NCBI GenBank assembly: GCA_013365325.1
Contig: JABVXV010000326.1
Location: 1 to 64,000, forward strand
DNA length: 64,000 nucleotides
Origin: Dipetalonema caudispina
Taxonomy: Eukaryota; Nematoda; Chromadorea; Rhabditida; Onchocercidae
Direction of reading: 5' to 3'
Shown here one piece after another: positions 14,341 to 28,400 of this stretch. Positions within the stretch are counted from its first letter, which is position 1, and every line of letters starts with the position of its first letter. Below the pieces are notes generated by a model. That model worked only from the letters and a program-made list of their open reading frames with translations. It did not search any database and was not told the origin of the DNA. A program made the position numbers and the translations under genes.

Positions 14341-14452
14341 TCTTCTACTACTCTACTACCGATCGTTACAACTCCCGAAATTGTTAACGAGCTTTTGGTA
14401 TTCCTGGTTACCCTGAGATATTCTTTGCTACTATCTGATTAAATATTAGCAA

Positions 14453-17400
14453 ATGGAAAATTTTCGGTGTACCGAATTCCTCACCGAATCACCGTCAACA
14501 TCTTCTGCACCGGCTAGATTTGGGAGAATTGCCGCTACGACAGCAGCGCCAACCGCTTCTGCACCACCAACAACAAGAAGCATCAATTCCGCATCAACAT
14601 CAGCACCATCATCACGACAACAACAGCAACAATCACAACTTCGTCGTCGTGCAACCAAAAGTGATATAGGCCTTCGGCGATCATCACCTAATGATGTTAT
14701 GAAATTGCTTCTTGGGCAGGTTTGCGAATTTATTTACATTTGAAATTCTGAAGAAATATTAAAAAGTGCTAGATAAAATATAACCACTATTGATCAGAAA
14801 ACGGTTATCTGATAGAATCTCAATCGATGATAGCTTGGCATATTAATCATAGCTTACCAAATTCTGTCGTTTATTCTTTTCTATTTTACCTTATTCTATT
14901 TGGTTTCTGCTAAAATAGTAGTTTACTTAAATAGTAAGTAAGAATAATGAGACTATCGATTCAAGTAATGAATTATCATAGGTAAATGAAAATTTCACGA
15001 CCAATGAAGTTGATCGAAAACGCTCGTTTACATAAAATTTACTTTAAAAAAAATGATTTTTTCCTTTTCAACCCAATTTTGTTGCAGATACCAGTGAGCA
15101 GGAAGAGGTCAACAACGGATCGTTTGAATGTCGCTCAATGGCCAAGTGTTCTTCCCTTAGCAGATAAAACTGTTCATTGCGTATGCTTTAAAGATGATTC
15201 AATACTGTTGTTGAAATTTTATAAAATTTTTTGATTTTGAAAGATTAAATAGTGTACTGGATTGATGGATTCCTGAGAAGTCTCGAGAAAATTGATGATA
15301 AGATATGTATAAATTTGTAGGATGATCGTTGCTTAGAGAGTATGTTCAAGGCACAGAGTATGAAACCCATGCATGGAAATTGTTTTCTAAGTGTTCAAAT
15401 GGATGTAACAGCGCATCATCGACAACAAGTTATTGAATGGATCTATGATGTAAGTTGTCATAGTTTTAAATTTGCTTCTTTTTTTTTTTTACCAAAATTG
15501 ATGATTTTCAATTTGAAATATATTTACTACTTTCGGAAAACTTTCAATTTTAATTTAAAATGATCAATTTAAGAATAATTTTGTTTGTAAGAACAACAGA
15601 TGGCAATAGAAAAAAGAAAGATGCCGATCGAATTTCATAGCAATAATTTTCATCAACAATCGGCAATAACTCCTTCATTTTCCCATACCTATATCCTTTT
15701 CAGGTATGTAAAGAAGAATACTGTGAACCCGATGTTTTTTTACTAGCAGTTTCATTAGTGGATCGTTTTCTGAGTGTTCAATCTTTTCATCGTAATAATT
15801 TGCAAGCATTAGCCGGTGCATGTTTATTTGTATCAAGTAAAGTGAAAGCACCGCAACCGTTGAATGCCGAAAGGATTGCATACTATACGGATGGTGCAGT
15901 ACGAATGGATCAAATTTTGGTATCCTTCAAAAATTTTCATCTTTTTATCTTCATTTTTCCCCTTCTTTTTAAACCAAGGTTCGTGTATGTAAGCTGAAGG
16001 ATAAATTGAATTTATTCAACTTTAAGCGTAAAATTTACTTCAGCAAGGAGAATTGTTGGTGTTAAATAAGTTAAATTGGGATGTTTCAACATCGACAGCA
16101 CTCGATTTTCTGGATCAAGTTGCAGCCCGATATAGTGATCTACATCCCTTATCCGAAGATAGCCGTATTGCTGCCCATCGGATACAAATGGGTGAGTTTG
16201 CTTGATGTTTCGTTCTATGGATACAGATAACTGTATTTATAAAAAGAATTTGAAATTTTATGAAACATTTCTGGCTATAATAGTTCTGGCTATATTTTGC
16301 ATTTCGCGTTTTTTTTCTTTTCTGCACAAACTTTGCACGAATTGCAATTTGCAATGCACATAGCATAAGAGTTGCAAGTTCCGCATCTTAAATTTCGTTA
16401 TTTAAACATATTTCTTTTGTAGTTCATTAAAAGATAAGTGGCTTTGAATATGTACAAATTTCTGTTGTAAAACGTAGAAGGATACTAGAATCATTTCAGG
16501 CAAAGAGTATTATCTTGTTTTACTGATAGGGCTTTTTCATTTGTCTTACTTGAGATTAAAGAAGTTAGCATAGCATGATTGCCGTTTCTTTCGAGATTAT
16601 CTTCGACGGGTATCACAAGAAGAAGGATTGTTAAAGAGAATAAATGAAGCAAGAAAGGGAAGGTGTAATATCATGTATTATCGGAGATTGCTACAGTCTT
16701 ATTCATTTTAGCAGACAAATATATTCAATATACGAATATATCTGAAGGAGATTTCCTCAAGATAAGCTTTACTTTTTAGTTAGGCCTATTTCATTCTTTG
16801 GAATGGATCTTTTTTTTTCTTCACTTTTCATACGAATTTATTACCGTTAGGATGCGAAACTTTCGGATTTTATCCTTCATTTCTACAAAACTTACCGATT
16901 GGAATGTTTGAATGAAATATGCAAACGATCAGGATGACAATAGTATTATGCAATAGGTGTTCTCCATTCCTTGAAATTGTTCTCCGTTGTTCGATGTAGT
17001 TCGCACGCTTCATTGCATTTTTTTTTTCAAAATGGTAATTATTCGGTCGTAGGACATCTGAGGGGTAGTAGCAGTAGTAGTAGTAATAGTATTAGTTTTA
17101 GTATTAGTAATAGTATGAGGTTACCTCTCTCAAGAATCAAAACTTCTTTTGGACTACTTGAAATCGCTTTAACTCATTAATTCCTTTACCTTTTCTCTCT
17201 TCCCTTCCCTTATTCTCGTCCTTCTTCCTCATCTCTTCCCTTTTCTTCCGTTGTTGTGATTTGTTGGTTAAACAAGAAAAGGAGGAGGTAAAAACTCTCC
17301 GGTTTCCTCAAAAAAAAAAAAAAAAAAAAAAAAAAGTGGAAGAAGAAATGGATGGAAAAACAGGAGAGAGGATGAGTTACGTTTGCCCTTTTCATTCTTC

Positions 17401-20400
17401 TTCCCTTGTTCCCTTTTCTAGCCTATGTCCCGTTCGACCCTTTTCACCCTTATCCCACATTTTTGTTCCGGTGAATTTTTCGTTAAAAAGGTGTTGGGGA
17501 TGTTTGCTTGCCACCAGCCTTGGTACCCTGGTACCATTGTTTGCAATAAAAATGGAATGGGAGAAGGCGGAAGGGTGAGAGAGATGAAGGGATAAGCAAG
17601 CACAGATGCTGGAAAAAAAAAAGAAGAGAAAAGTGTGGCTATAATTGAGGACAGATAAAATCATACATTTAAAAAGATTTGTTTAATTTATTTTCTCATA
17701 TTATATGTTAGTATTTCTGTTACTTTATAAATTTTTATTTAATAATATTTGATAGTATTAATTATATTAACAAAAGAAAAAAGAGAAAAATTTTTCTTTT
17801 AATTTATAGATTTATGATGAAATAAGAAAGATGATAATGAAAGATTTGTTGAAATGAAAATTATGCAAAAGTATTACCGCTTTTAAGACATTTCTTTTTT
17901 TTTTTTTTTTCCTTTTTGTTTGAATATTTTAACATTTTTAATGATAACGGATATCCTTTAGCTAAAAATGAATAAGCAAAACGTTCATCGTTCCGTTGAT
18001 TGATTGAGCGGATTAAGGAAATTGTCTAAAACGGATGTATGTCTATTATTGGACCATCTGATAGTAGCGATAGTATTAATAATGGTATATATTATATTTA
18101 TATTTGTGTATAATTTTGAAACCAAAAGAAAAAGAAAAAGAAGCATCAGTTATGAAAATATTATAAACTATCATTGTGATCTATTCAAAATGTTAACTTC
18201 TTTGTTTGAAGGACACCAAATTTTTATAGATGTTAGTATAGTTAATAGTAATGATGATAGTAATAGTGGTAATAGTCGTAGTAAGTGTCAAGTAAATGAC
18301 AATTTTTTTTTTTTTTTCCTCCTCTTTGTATTGGGTCAAAGTAATTTGCATAGTAATCAATCGGAAAACGTTTTCTGAAGCATTCTAGAAAATGGAGTAT
18401 TTTTACCTTGATAGGCAACAATCCGGGAAATAAAAGGTGGTAATTTGGAAGTATGAAATAGTTGTACAATCATGATATATCATACTGTGAGTTGTGTGAG
18501 GTCCAAACAAAAGCCAATAACGGGTGAGATGAATGGTCTAAAGAATTTCTTAACTTTTTTTTTCTTTCTTTTTTTTTTTTTTTTTTGTAGACAGTTCACT
18601 TTTCTTCCTACTAACCCTTTTGACCCTGCTTAGAGAGACAATGAGACGGTATGCGAAAAGGTGATATAGGTGTATCGATGGATACGACAACAAGAAATCT
18701 GTAACAAATAAATGCTCATTTGCATAACAATTGTTGCAAAGTGAGGGATGAGGAAGAGGCCACACACGAGCATTTTTATGAAAATTTTGACATTTTGAGT
18801 TTTTTTTTTTCTTTTTAGGATTTAAAAAAAAAAAAAGAAGTTCTCGTTCTTCTTTCCTTCAACTAAATCTATTTAATATTTTTTTCTTTAGTTATTACCA
18901 AAAAGAAAAAGGAAAAGGGGAAGATAAAGAATGAATGAATGCCGACGTAACTTTTTTTTTATGGCTTTTTGAAGTTGCTTCATTTTTTTTTTCTTTTCTG
19001 TTGTCTTCTGTTGCAATTGCCTATGTTGCAAACAGTTAGCTATAGAGAAAATTGCTACACGAAAAGAGGATTTGTTGCAAGCATAACAATTCCAATTTGA
19101 AATTCCGAAAAAGTTTAAAGTTTAAAAATGGGAAATGAAAGTTTTTAATAATATTATGTAGCATTTATCAGAACCATTTGATCATTTTAGTTTAGCAAAA
19201 TTTTTTTTCTTTTTTTCATTGCATTTAAACAGAACTGTATTTGTTGAATAGTTTAAGATGTATAATTTAAAATATAAAATAAAGATTTATGAGATTTTGA
19301 TTTTGATTTTCTAATTGTCTAATTTTCGTTAGTCAGTTAATTTATTTAGTTAGGTGAAATATGCAACATCGAGCAATCCTATTTTATGCCATCAAATGAC
19401 ATTATCTTATTCCAGGATTTAATTTTTACAATTTTACAATTGTTAGTTGAGCAAAATTGAGATTATGCCGTGCAAGCAAAGTTTTCAAATTTAGCAAAAC
19501 ATAATATCAGCAGCAGTTATCCATCCATTCAATCTGGCAGTAAGACAGCTAAATATCATTCCGATTTTCATATTCTTATACAATTGCTGATATTCATTAT
19601 AATATAATATATATATATATAGTCTTTGCTAAAAACATTTTCCTTTGTTACCGATTACCGCAGCTGCTATGATGAGAAATGCGCTAAAAAATTGAAAAAT
19701 TGAAGGGCATCGAAAAGATGTCGTTGTGACGGTAGTACCAATCGTTGCCACATGTTGCTGGTGACACGAGACCTCCCCTGGTGGGTTAGACTTAAACAAA
19801 TTTTCTACAACAACAACAACTAAAAAGAGAAGGAAAAAGAGAGAGAGAGAGAGAAAGAAAACGGGGATTTTTTCTTTCTTTTCTTTTGAAACATTATTTA
19901 ATCATATTAAATATTTGTGTTTATTAGTTTTTTTTTTTTTAATTTTAATGATTTGTGAATTTTTTAGTTTATTCCAAATGTAAATTCGAAGCATTTCATC
20001 TTTACATTTTTCATTAAGAAAAGAAAAGAAGAATAAAAGGGTTTTTCATTCCTTCTTTTTTAAGTTTCACAAAATTGATTGATAGGGAAAGGAGACACTG
20101 ATAAGATAACAAAGGAAAAATGATGGAACAATGGAGGATATACAAATACTTATTGTATATATATGTACACGTATGTATGTGTATGATTGTGATAATTAAA
20201 ATGTTGACTTTATATTTGCATTAAATATTTGAAAAGTTTTAAAAGTATGATTAGAAGGGAGAGATAGTTAAAGTTAATAAAATGATGGAAGATTGATGGA
20301 GATAACACAAAGGAGAGATTGTGGAAAAAAACAATGGGAAAGTGAAAAAGATGATAAGATACATAACTGATGATTATTTCATTTTTATTTCCAATTCTTG

Positions 20401-23400
20401 GTAAATACTTAAGGATGTGTATGAATTGAAGAATATCAACAAGTAATAGCCGATATTTAAAAATTATGTTGTTGAAACATTTTTAGAAACGAAATAAATT
20501 ATTAAGACAAATTTTGATTGCAATAAATATAAAGTTTTTAAAATTTCACCGTTTCTTTTTTTTGTTTTATTTTTGCCAGATATTTAAGGTATTTAAATCT
20601 GTATTATTCAAATTTGATATTTAAATTCAAGCTAAAATGGTATATATATATAAAAGACATACCCTAATCATCGCTATGATCAGTATTAATGATAATCTTT
20701 AATCTATGTATATGTATACATACATTGAAATGATTGGTTTGACTTCATCGTTGAAATTTCAAAGGGTTTTAGGGTTAATAGAGGTAGAGAAAACAAAAAA
20801 TCATACAGATTATGTCGGTTCAGCTCCGGTTGACGACGATATATGAATATTATACAAAAAGCTTGTCCACTAGATAGCTCAGACATCCGGGTAAAAAAAT
20901 GCATGTGATGATGGATGATATATGCATATGCTTATATTTTAAAATAAAAAGTAGTTACGATTGATCAAACATAAAAATGTCTAGCTTGTTTTTTTTTTTC
21001 TGCTTCATTTTAAATTATCTAATTTTCTCTATAGAGACCGGTGGGAAAATAAAATTTCATCATTTTGTCAAATATTTGAAAATGGTTAATGGAACAATAA
21101 TCATATATTTCACAATGACTATAAAATAAATAAGTAATTGAAAGAAAGAGGAAAAAAATGCACCACTTCATATCATATTTAATTTTATTTATAGAAAAGG
21201 TAGCAATATTGATTAAAATTTTCTTTCTCTCTGTTTAAATTAATTAAGAAATTATTGTTATTTGTTGATGCTTTTTTTTTATTAGCTCGATATTATTATT
21301 TTCATCCATTATTTTCCTTGATGTTGTAAAATTTCAATTTCTTTAAATTTGATAAATCTTCATGATTCCTTTTAAAACTATTAGTTTGATGAGGGAAAAG
21401 GGGGTAAAGGTAAAATTGGTCGCTAAAAAAAAAGGAAAAAAAAAATGGGTGATGAGAGGTGAATGAAAGCAGAGTAGTTTATGATTGTATCAAATTTCTT
21501 CCTTAATCTGTGATTAAAATCAAACAAAACCCGAAAAGTTTCTTCTTCACTTTTTTCTTCCCTTTGTTTCACACCGATTGATTGCCAATTCAAGATTGGT
21601 GTGTGTGCATCATACAGACCCCATAAACACACACATACACACACACACACATATATATATATTTATATATATCATTTTTGAAAATTTTAATTTATGCATT
21701 AGAAATTAAAGAAAAAATAGTTTTTTAATTAATTTTAGTTAATCGTAATTATTAATCATTATTTTACCTGAATAATGATAATGATAATGATAATAATAAT
21801 CCGTATAATTTTAAGTTTAATATTAGTGATAATTGTTTCATTTATTTCGTGACATTTAACAATGATGACAAATATTGGTAACAAATTTTTGCAAAAAAGT
21901 ATTGGAATTTTTTTCTGAAGTACAAATAAAATCTATCATAGCTTAACAGTAGTAGTAGAAGTAATTGAGTAATAAAGGGCGACAAGCTGCGCAACTTCCG
22001 TTTTTTTTTTTCTCTTCCTCTTCAATTTCCCTGTAAACTGTAATAAATTTCTTCTTTGTCCATAGACAAAATGATGTCAGAAAGAGTAATAGTAACAGTA
22101 ATAGTAGTAGTAGTAGTAGTAGTAGTAGTAATTAGTAAATCGGAGATGTCAGATTTGAAAAAGTTAATATATTGGAAATGTATGTATAAATATATTTGTA
22201 TATTCCCAAGCATATAAAGATGACATTAATAATTAGCGTTGTTAGTAAAAGAGAAAAAGAAAGGCGAAAGATATGGACATTAATATTATTTAGCTTTTGA
22301 AAAGTATGGAAATCTTTGATCAGTGTGCTATATAATTGATCAAATTTTTGAAGGTTAGAAGCAAAAGTTGTCAATAATAGCTGGAAAGAGAAGGAAAACG
22401 AGGGAGAGAGAGGGCAAAAGACAAGGAATGAGTTAGGAATTTCATATAATGAATCAAAATTTTCGATGTTTAATTATCCATTGTTTTGTATGAGAAAGGA
22501 ATTTTAGGATTAAAACGAATTGGAAATAGTGGCAAATTTTTTGATTGATTAATTAGATTAGATTATTCCCTTAATTTGCTGCTCATATAGTCTTCTTTTC
22601 TTTTCTTAATTTTGAATTGCAAATAATGATTCTTTATAAGAATGAAGAAGTGAAATTATACATATTTTATGCAGTATTGAATCGTTGAAATTCATTCTTT
22701 GTATCATCGAAAGAGAGGACTGTTCTCTTCACTAATTAATTATCCAGTGAAAAAAATAAAAAAGAGGATTGAAATGTTGAACATCATTTTATCCTTAATC
22801 CGGATTTTTTTCACGGACGAAAAATTATACGTGTCATACAACAACAATATCACTACATCGTTATCATTGCCATCATCACATATCTATCAGTACATTGTTA
22901 TCAATACCATATCATATCGCCAAAAAAAAAAAGAAAAAATCCTATGTAATTTCATACAATAACAGCCTTACTACATTGCCATCATTTTCATTATCATCAT
23001 CATATAACCATCAGTACAGCATTACCATTACCATCATCATATTATCATGAAAGAAAATACACGGCAATATCACTACATTATTATCACCATTATCATCATA
23101 TCATCAAAAAAAAAAAAAAAAAATTAAAATCCTATACATTATGATACAACGACAATATCACTCTAATCTCACCATTATCATTATCATTATCACCATCTTC
23201 GCTCAATAATTTACCGCCTTGAAGTGCATGACCTTGAATATTTCCATCTGCTTGCCATTGTATTTGTTAGATGGCATGGTATATACTCACTTTACTTGCG
23301 CTAATAACCTTGTCAAGTGGTTGATATCTTTAAGCGATTATTGAATTCAACCATGAATAAAATAGCCATTACAAAAAGGTTACGCTATACACTTGATAAA

Positions 23401-25443
23401 CATTCAGAAGTGGTTAAATGACAGAAGAATATATTGGTATGAATGATAGTAACAGCTGTTACAGTAATACTACTGACTACTACTACTACTACAACTATTA
23501 CTGATGATAATGATAGTAGTATTAAGACTATATAGATCGTTAAAAATAGAAGCGGTAAAAAGTTACCGGTAATATTTCCTTATGATTTTATCGGTATTAC
23601 TTCATCTTTGGCTTTGTTCCTTTCATTTATATTCCGCCAAATAATCCTATCAGCATCTTCATACGAATATTTAATGACTTCTTTTTCACCGCATTTGTGA
23701 TAGGCAATATCTATCGTCAAAAACAATTATAGAAAGCCGATAGCATCATATATAAAATCAAATTTTGGATAATCAAAGAAAGAAGAATCGTAGAAATAAT
23801 AATAACTACTACTACTACTAGTAGTAGTAGTAGTAACATGTTGCACCTGTCGCCATAAGCCGTTTTTTTTTTTTTTTTTAACCTTCTGTTGAGTTGAATG
23901 GAATGCGTTGTGGTATGGATTTAAGCGAAGATGATAATGAAGAAGGAAGATAGATGAAATTAACAAGAGGTCGGCATGAATAATATATCCTATAATTCAA
24001 GAGGCGGTAGTTAATAAGAACAATTGGAATGTAGATAATTAGCAGTGATTGTTTAAAAGAGAAAAAGGAAGGATGAAAATCTCTTGAGGCTCATCATCAT
24101 CATAGTATTAATTTGATGTGAATGAATCTCAATTTTTCCAGTTTCTTCTTCCCGACATTATTCATGGAAGTGAGTAATGGATATCTTAATCGGTATCATT
24201 AGAGGGATGAAACAATCGTTCATTCATTCATTTATTTATTTATTCACACCAGTTTAGATTCGTAAATTTACCCTCATTTTACCTCACATATTATCCGTTT
24301 TACCTCCCGAATGGCTTTGAAGATTCCGATATATCGTTTTATCCAAAAACATTACGAATAATTTCTCAATTCCATCTGTCACTTCTGTTGAATTTCAATA
24401 ACGAACGGGCTGATTAAAAAAGAGCAAAAAATAATTTAAAGTGAAATTAACAGAAATCTCTTTATCGGTATTAAAATAATTAGCTAAAGCAAATGATAGG
24501 ATTAGTGGGAGAAGAGAAAGAAGCTAAAATGATAGTTCAAATTAAATGGTGCAATAATTGAACTTTAAAAAATAATTTATTTTTACCTCCCTAGTGAAAT
24601 GAGTTAACTTACGAGTGTTATTATTAGTATCGATTTAGTAATTTGCATCCGAATTTCGTGTAATTGAGATGAATAATTATTGATATTCATATATAGTTAT
24701 TCTCAAAACTTCATTGTCAAATTCATTGATTGAAAACAATGGCAGTGAAAAAAGAACAACTCAGATTGCTATATTAGAAATGTTCATTCCAATGAAATAA
24801 CTTAATTCAAATGAATAATTAAATAAATTTCTCAAGTTTCAATGAAGTAATTTTACTTTTAATTTGAGTTTTTTCACTCCGATACTAATATTTCATTTTG
24901 GTATTAGTTTGCGATAATCAAATGTACAATCGGAAACTTTTCTTGTCATGTACCAGAGTGCATTTTCGGTCTCCATTTAATCCATATTTGCATGTGAGAT
25001 TAGAGTAACTTCGGCAGTAATCCATTACGAGTACTTTCAAGTGTTTATGACGTAAGTATACGAATTAACGAATGAATTTGGCAATTAGTTCACGAGCAAA
25101 TAACCGTAAAAATTATACCATAATTTTTATCAACTAAACCATACCTCAAAACATAATACAATTAGCTATATTCTGAACATTTAGTTGGCAGAAACTGCCT
25201 CGAAAAATTCGACAAATTTAAATACTTGTTAATCTTTTCAATACTTCAGAGACTATAATAATCCATAAAAAAAGCAACAATTTTTTCAGTTTTCCTTGCA
25301 TATAATAGATTAAATTAAATCATTGAATAGTGGAATGAGTTATAAAAATCATAACTTAACTTTCATATCATCCTAATATTTCCCCTTACAGATTGTCCGT
25401 TAAATCCTTAATGCATACTGGAATAAAATATACTGTAATTGAA

Positions 25444-25476
<33 letters not shown>

Positions 25477-28400
25477 AATAAAAAAGAGGTAAAATTGATA
25501 TTTGAAGTAGTTAATATCTATGGATTTTTTGATGAAGAAAATGGATGAATACTGTATCCGAAGCACCTGGCAAATCCTCTTTTGATTATTTCAGTTGTCG
25601 TTTTTCTTTTAGCTTCCGAAACTAGTTTTTATCATCAATTTTTCCTTTTTTTTTTTCTTTTTAAGATCATAATTTAAAATTAAAGGCTATTCGTTTCATT
25701 GAAATATAACAAATATATAAATATATGTGGTTGCTACATTTTTGACAGAATTTTTCCAGATTTTTGCAATAGTGATAATAGTAGCAGCTGCTTTGGTAAT
25801 TTGTCAATACAAACGATGCGTGAAAATTACCACGAAATACTTCCGCTTGTTGAAACCAAAAAAAAAAGATTTTTTTTTTCAAAAATTGACACTTTCTTTT
25901 CTTTTTTTGTTTTTAATTGATGTTCAAAGAAATGTTTGATAGTTGAAAATACATGATAAAACATAACTGATGATATAGTATCATTAATTTTATCCTTAAC
26001 AAACTTGATTTTTTTTTTTTTTGTTACGAAGTGATAAGATTTTGACATTTCACCAAGCAACAGCAATCTTAAAAATATTTGCAAAATACAGCATGCTTTT
26101 GTCATCTATTATCAATTGACATTATACAATAAAATGTTTGATGGATAAGATTTAACTGATTAATTAACTAATTGTTCAGGTATTTGATTACATCTATTAA
26201 TTTCATTTTCTTGTCGATTAAAAATCTGATCGAAAAGGTCATAAGATGATAGCGTTAATTTTTTACTTCTAGTTGAAATTTGTTTCATTCACATGCTATC
26301 TGTGTTAGAACCTGTTTAACGAGGTAGAAATGTCGAGGTTAATAGTTGAGAGGGATTATTTCATTTTTCAAGTTAGATTTTTCTCAAAGAATGTGATGGT
26401 GATTAGTGATCGGTAATACGATGATGGTCATGGTGGTGGTTGGTTGTTCGGATTGATAGGCATCGAATTTAGGAAGAGGAAGGGCGAAGAAGATTTTTCA
26501 TTTTTTCCTTCCATTGCCGCTTCATTATCAGAATTCAATGAAGTACGAGTACTTGGACGAACTTTCTTCTTTTTTGACTTTGAAAGTGGACATTTTGATA
26601 AATTGAAGAAGTGAAAGCGACTGGTTATAATTTTGGGTACCAAATTATCGGGAAACGGACTGTCTAGCGAAATTTTTCTTCCGTCTTTAGCTATTCACGT
26701 CCTTCATTTTGTTGACAGAAACAAACTGTTTGTTCGAAATGACAACTTTTCATTGATTAAGGTAAAAAAAAGAGGTAATTCAAATAATATAAAGCAAACA
26801 AAATAAACAGATATAATTTGCAGTGTTGCAGTTCACCGATGCAATAAATTTATTCCTGAAAATTGCCTACATTATATCAATTTATCGGCTCATTTTTCAT
26901 GAAAACTTTTGGATTGAATGGCGATGTAAAAAAGGATCAAATAAATAACCATATGAATGCTTCCAGCGTAAATTTCAAATATTGCAAGTTCATATTTGAA
27001 TCTTAAGAAGGAATTAAAACATAATTCATACATATTTTATATTGATAAACATACTATATTGATAACATACTTATGAAAAATTTCATAATTATGATTACTT
27101 CAAAATGCTGTCCTCTTCAAATATGTTAATCGTTGCAACAATAATAATTGTTATAAACTATTAATTGAATCTGATGACTTTATTTAATCACTTTAAGAAA
27201 AAAAAAATCATTAGTTGCAATTATTAGTTTCAGTTATAACCACTAATTAATATGAGATCATGTAATTACAATTAGAGGAAAGTCTCCATTTACAACTTAA
27301 TGACATTCCATAAAAATTTTAAGTATAAAACTGTAGAATTTATAAAAGTTCAAGGACAGTGTTGATATAAATAGTTGATAGTGCATAATAATATAATTCT
27401 ATTGACTGATTTTCTTTTTTGGTCAATTAAATGCAAAAGAAAGAAATAGGTAAATATATATTCATTAATTGAGAAGGTAAAATATAAAACGAAGCAACAA
27501 ATTCAATCGAATGGTTGTTATACCAATAGATAGACTAATTTGCAACATAACATTTAATAGCCTCCATAGTTATGTTTTATTAACAAAGGAAAATCATTTG
27601 GTTCATGTGAAATTTCGCTAAAAAAAATCATTAAATTGTCTTCGATGACAATTTTATTCACTTATTCATTCATATCTGATCTGATTGTACTGATCATATT
27701 ATAGCGCAAAAATTGAGCATTAAATAGCAAGCAGACAATAATAATCAATTCCAAAAAGTTTTCCCTCTGAAAAATTTCCAGTTTTTGCATAAATTTACCC
27801 GCTAGAGAAATTCAAGTTTTTATTTCCATGATCATTTTTACTTCCTGACAGCTCTGGATAAGTTGGCTGATGACTATGGTAGTAGTAGACGAAAGTTTGC
27901 CGACTTTTTTCAGTATATATATACATATATATATATATCAATGATGAAGGTGAAAAGAAAGGAAAAAAGGAATTAGTGAAAAATGAAATGTCCTTGGATC
28001 TTTATCATTTTTCTTTTCTTCCGGAAAACTAGAAGCAGTGTAAATGCGATATAATAATAATTATTATTATCATTGTTATTATTTATTACTATTATTATTC
28101 TGATTACGATTATTACTATTGATATCATATAATAAGTGTCATATGATACGACATACATAAATTTGATAATATGCTTACTAATTTCATCTGAATTACATTT
28201 CTATATTAGGATGGAAAATATTTTTCCGAAACATTAGGAAGGAGAAAGAATTATTGTTGAAAAAAAAATAATACATCTACATATGTTTTATTGTTGTAAT
28301 AAATGAGTGATATGCAAACAAAACAGTAAATATGTTACCATCAAATTTTGCAACATATGTTTTGATCGGAAAATAGCACACGAATGTTGTGATATGATGA

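Noticed and set aside
17047..17075. let-7-like word CTGAGGGGTAGTAG
   Set aside because: It does not match the let-7 seed, and the surroundings are an AGT microsatellite with no hairpin precursor.
18004..18378. 124-codon frame with a hydrophobic stretch and KRKRKR
   Set aside because: It starts at TTG rather than ATG, the hydrophobic part is Ile/Val from AT-rich sequence and the end is a poly(T)-encoded Phe run. No homologue is recognised.
24142..24169. Candidate microexon between TTTTTCCAG and GTGAGT in the giant cyclin D intron
   Set aside because: It is 28 nt long, so it breaks the phase between exons 5 and 6 and would introduce an early stop.
25760..25795. A 36-nt segment between TTTTTCCAG and GGTAAT, phase-compatible with cyclin D exons 5 and 6
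   Set aside because: The encoded Ser/Asn/Cys stretch does not resemble the expected helix, and the alternative acceptor at 35582 explains the gap better.
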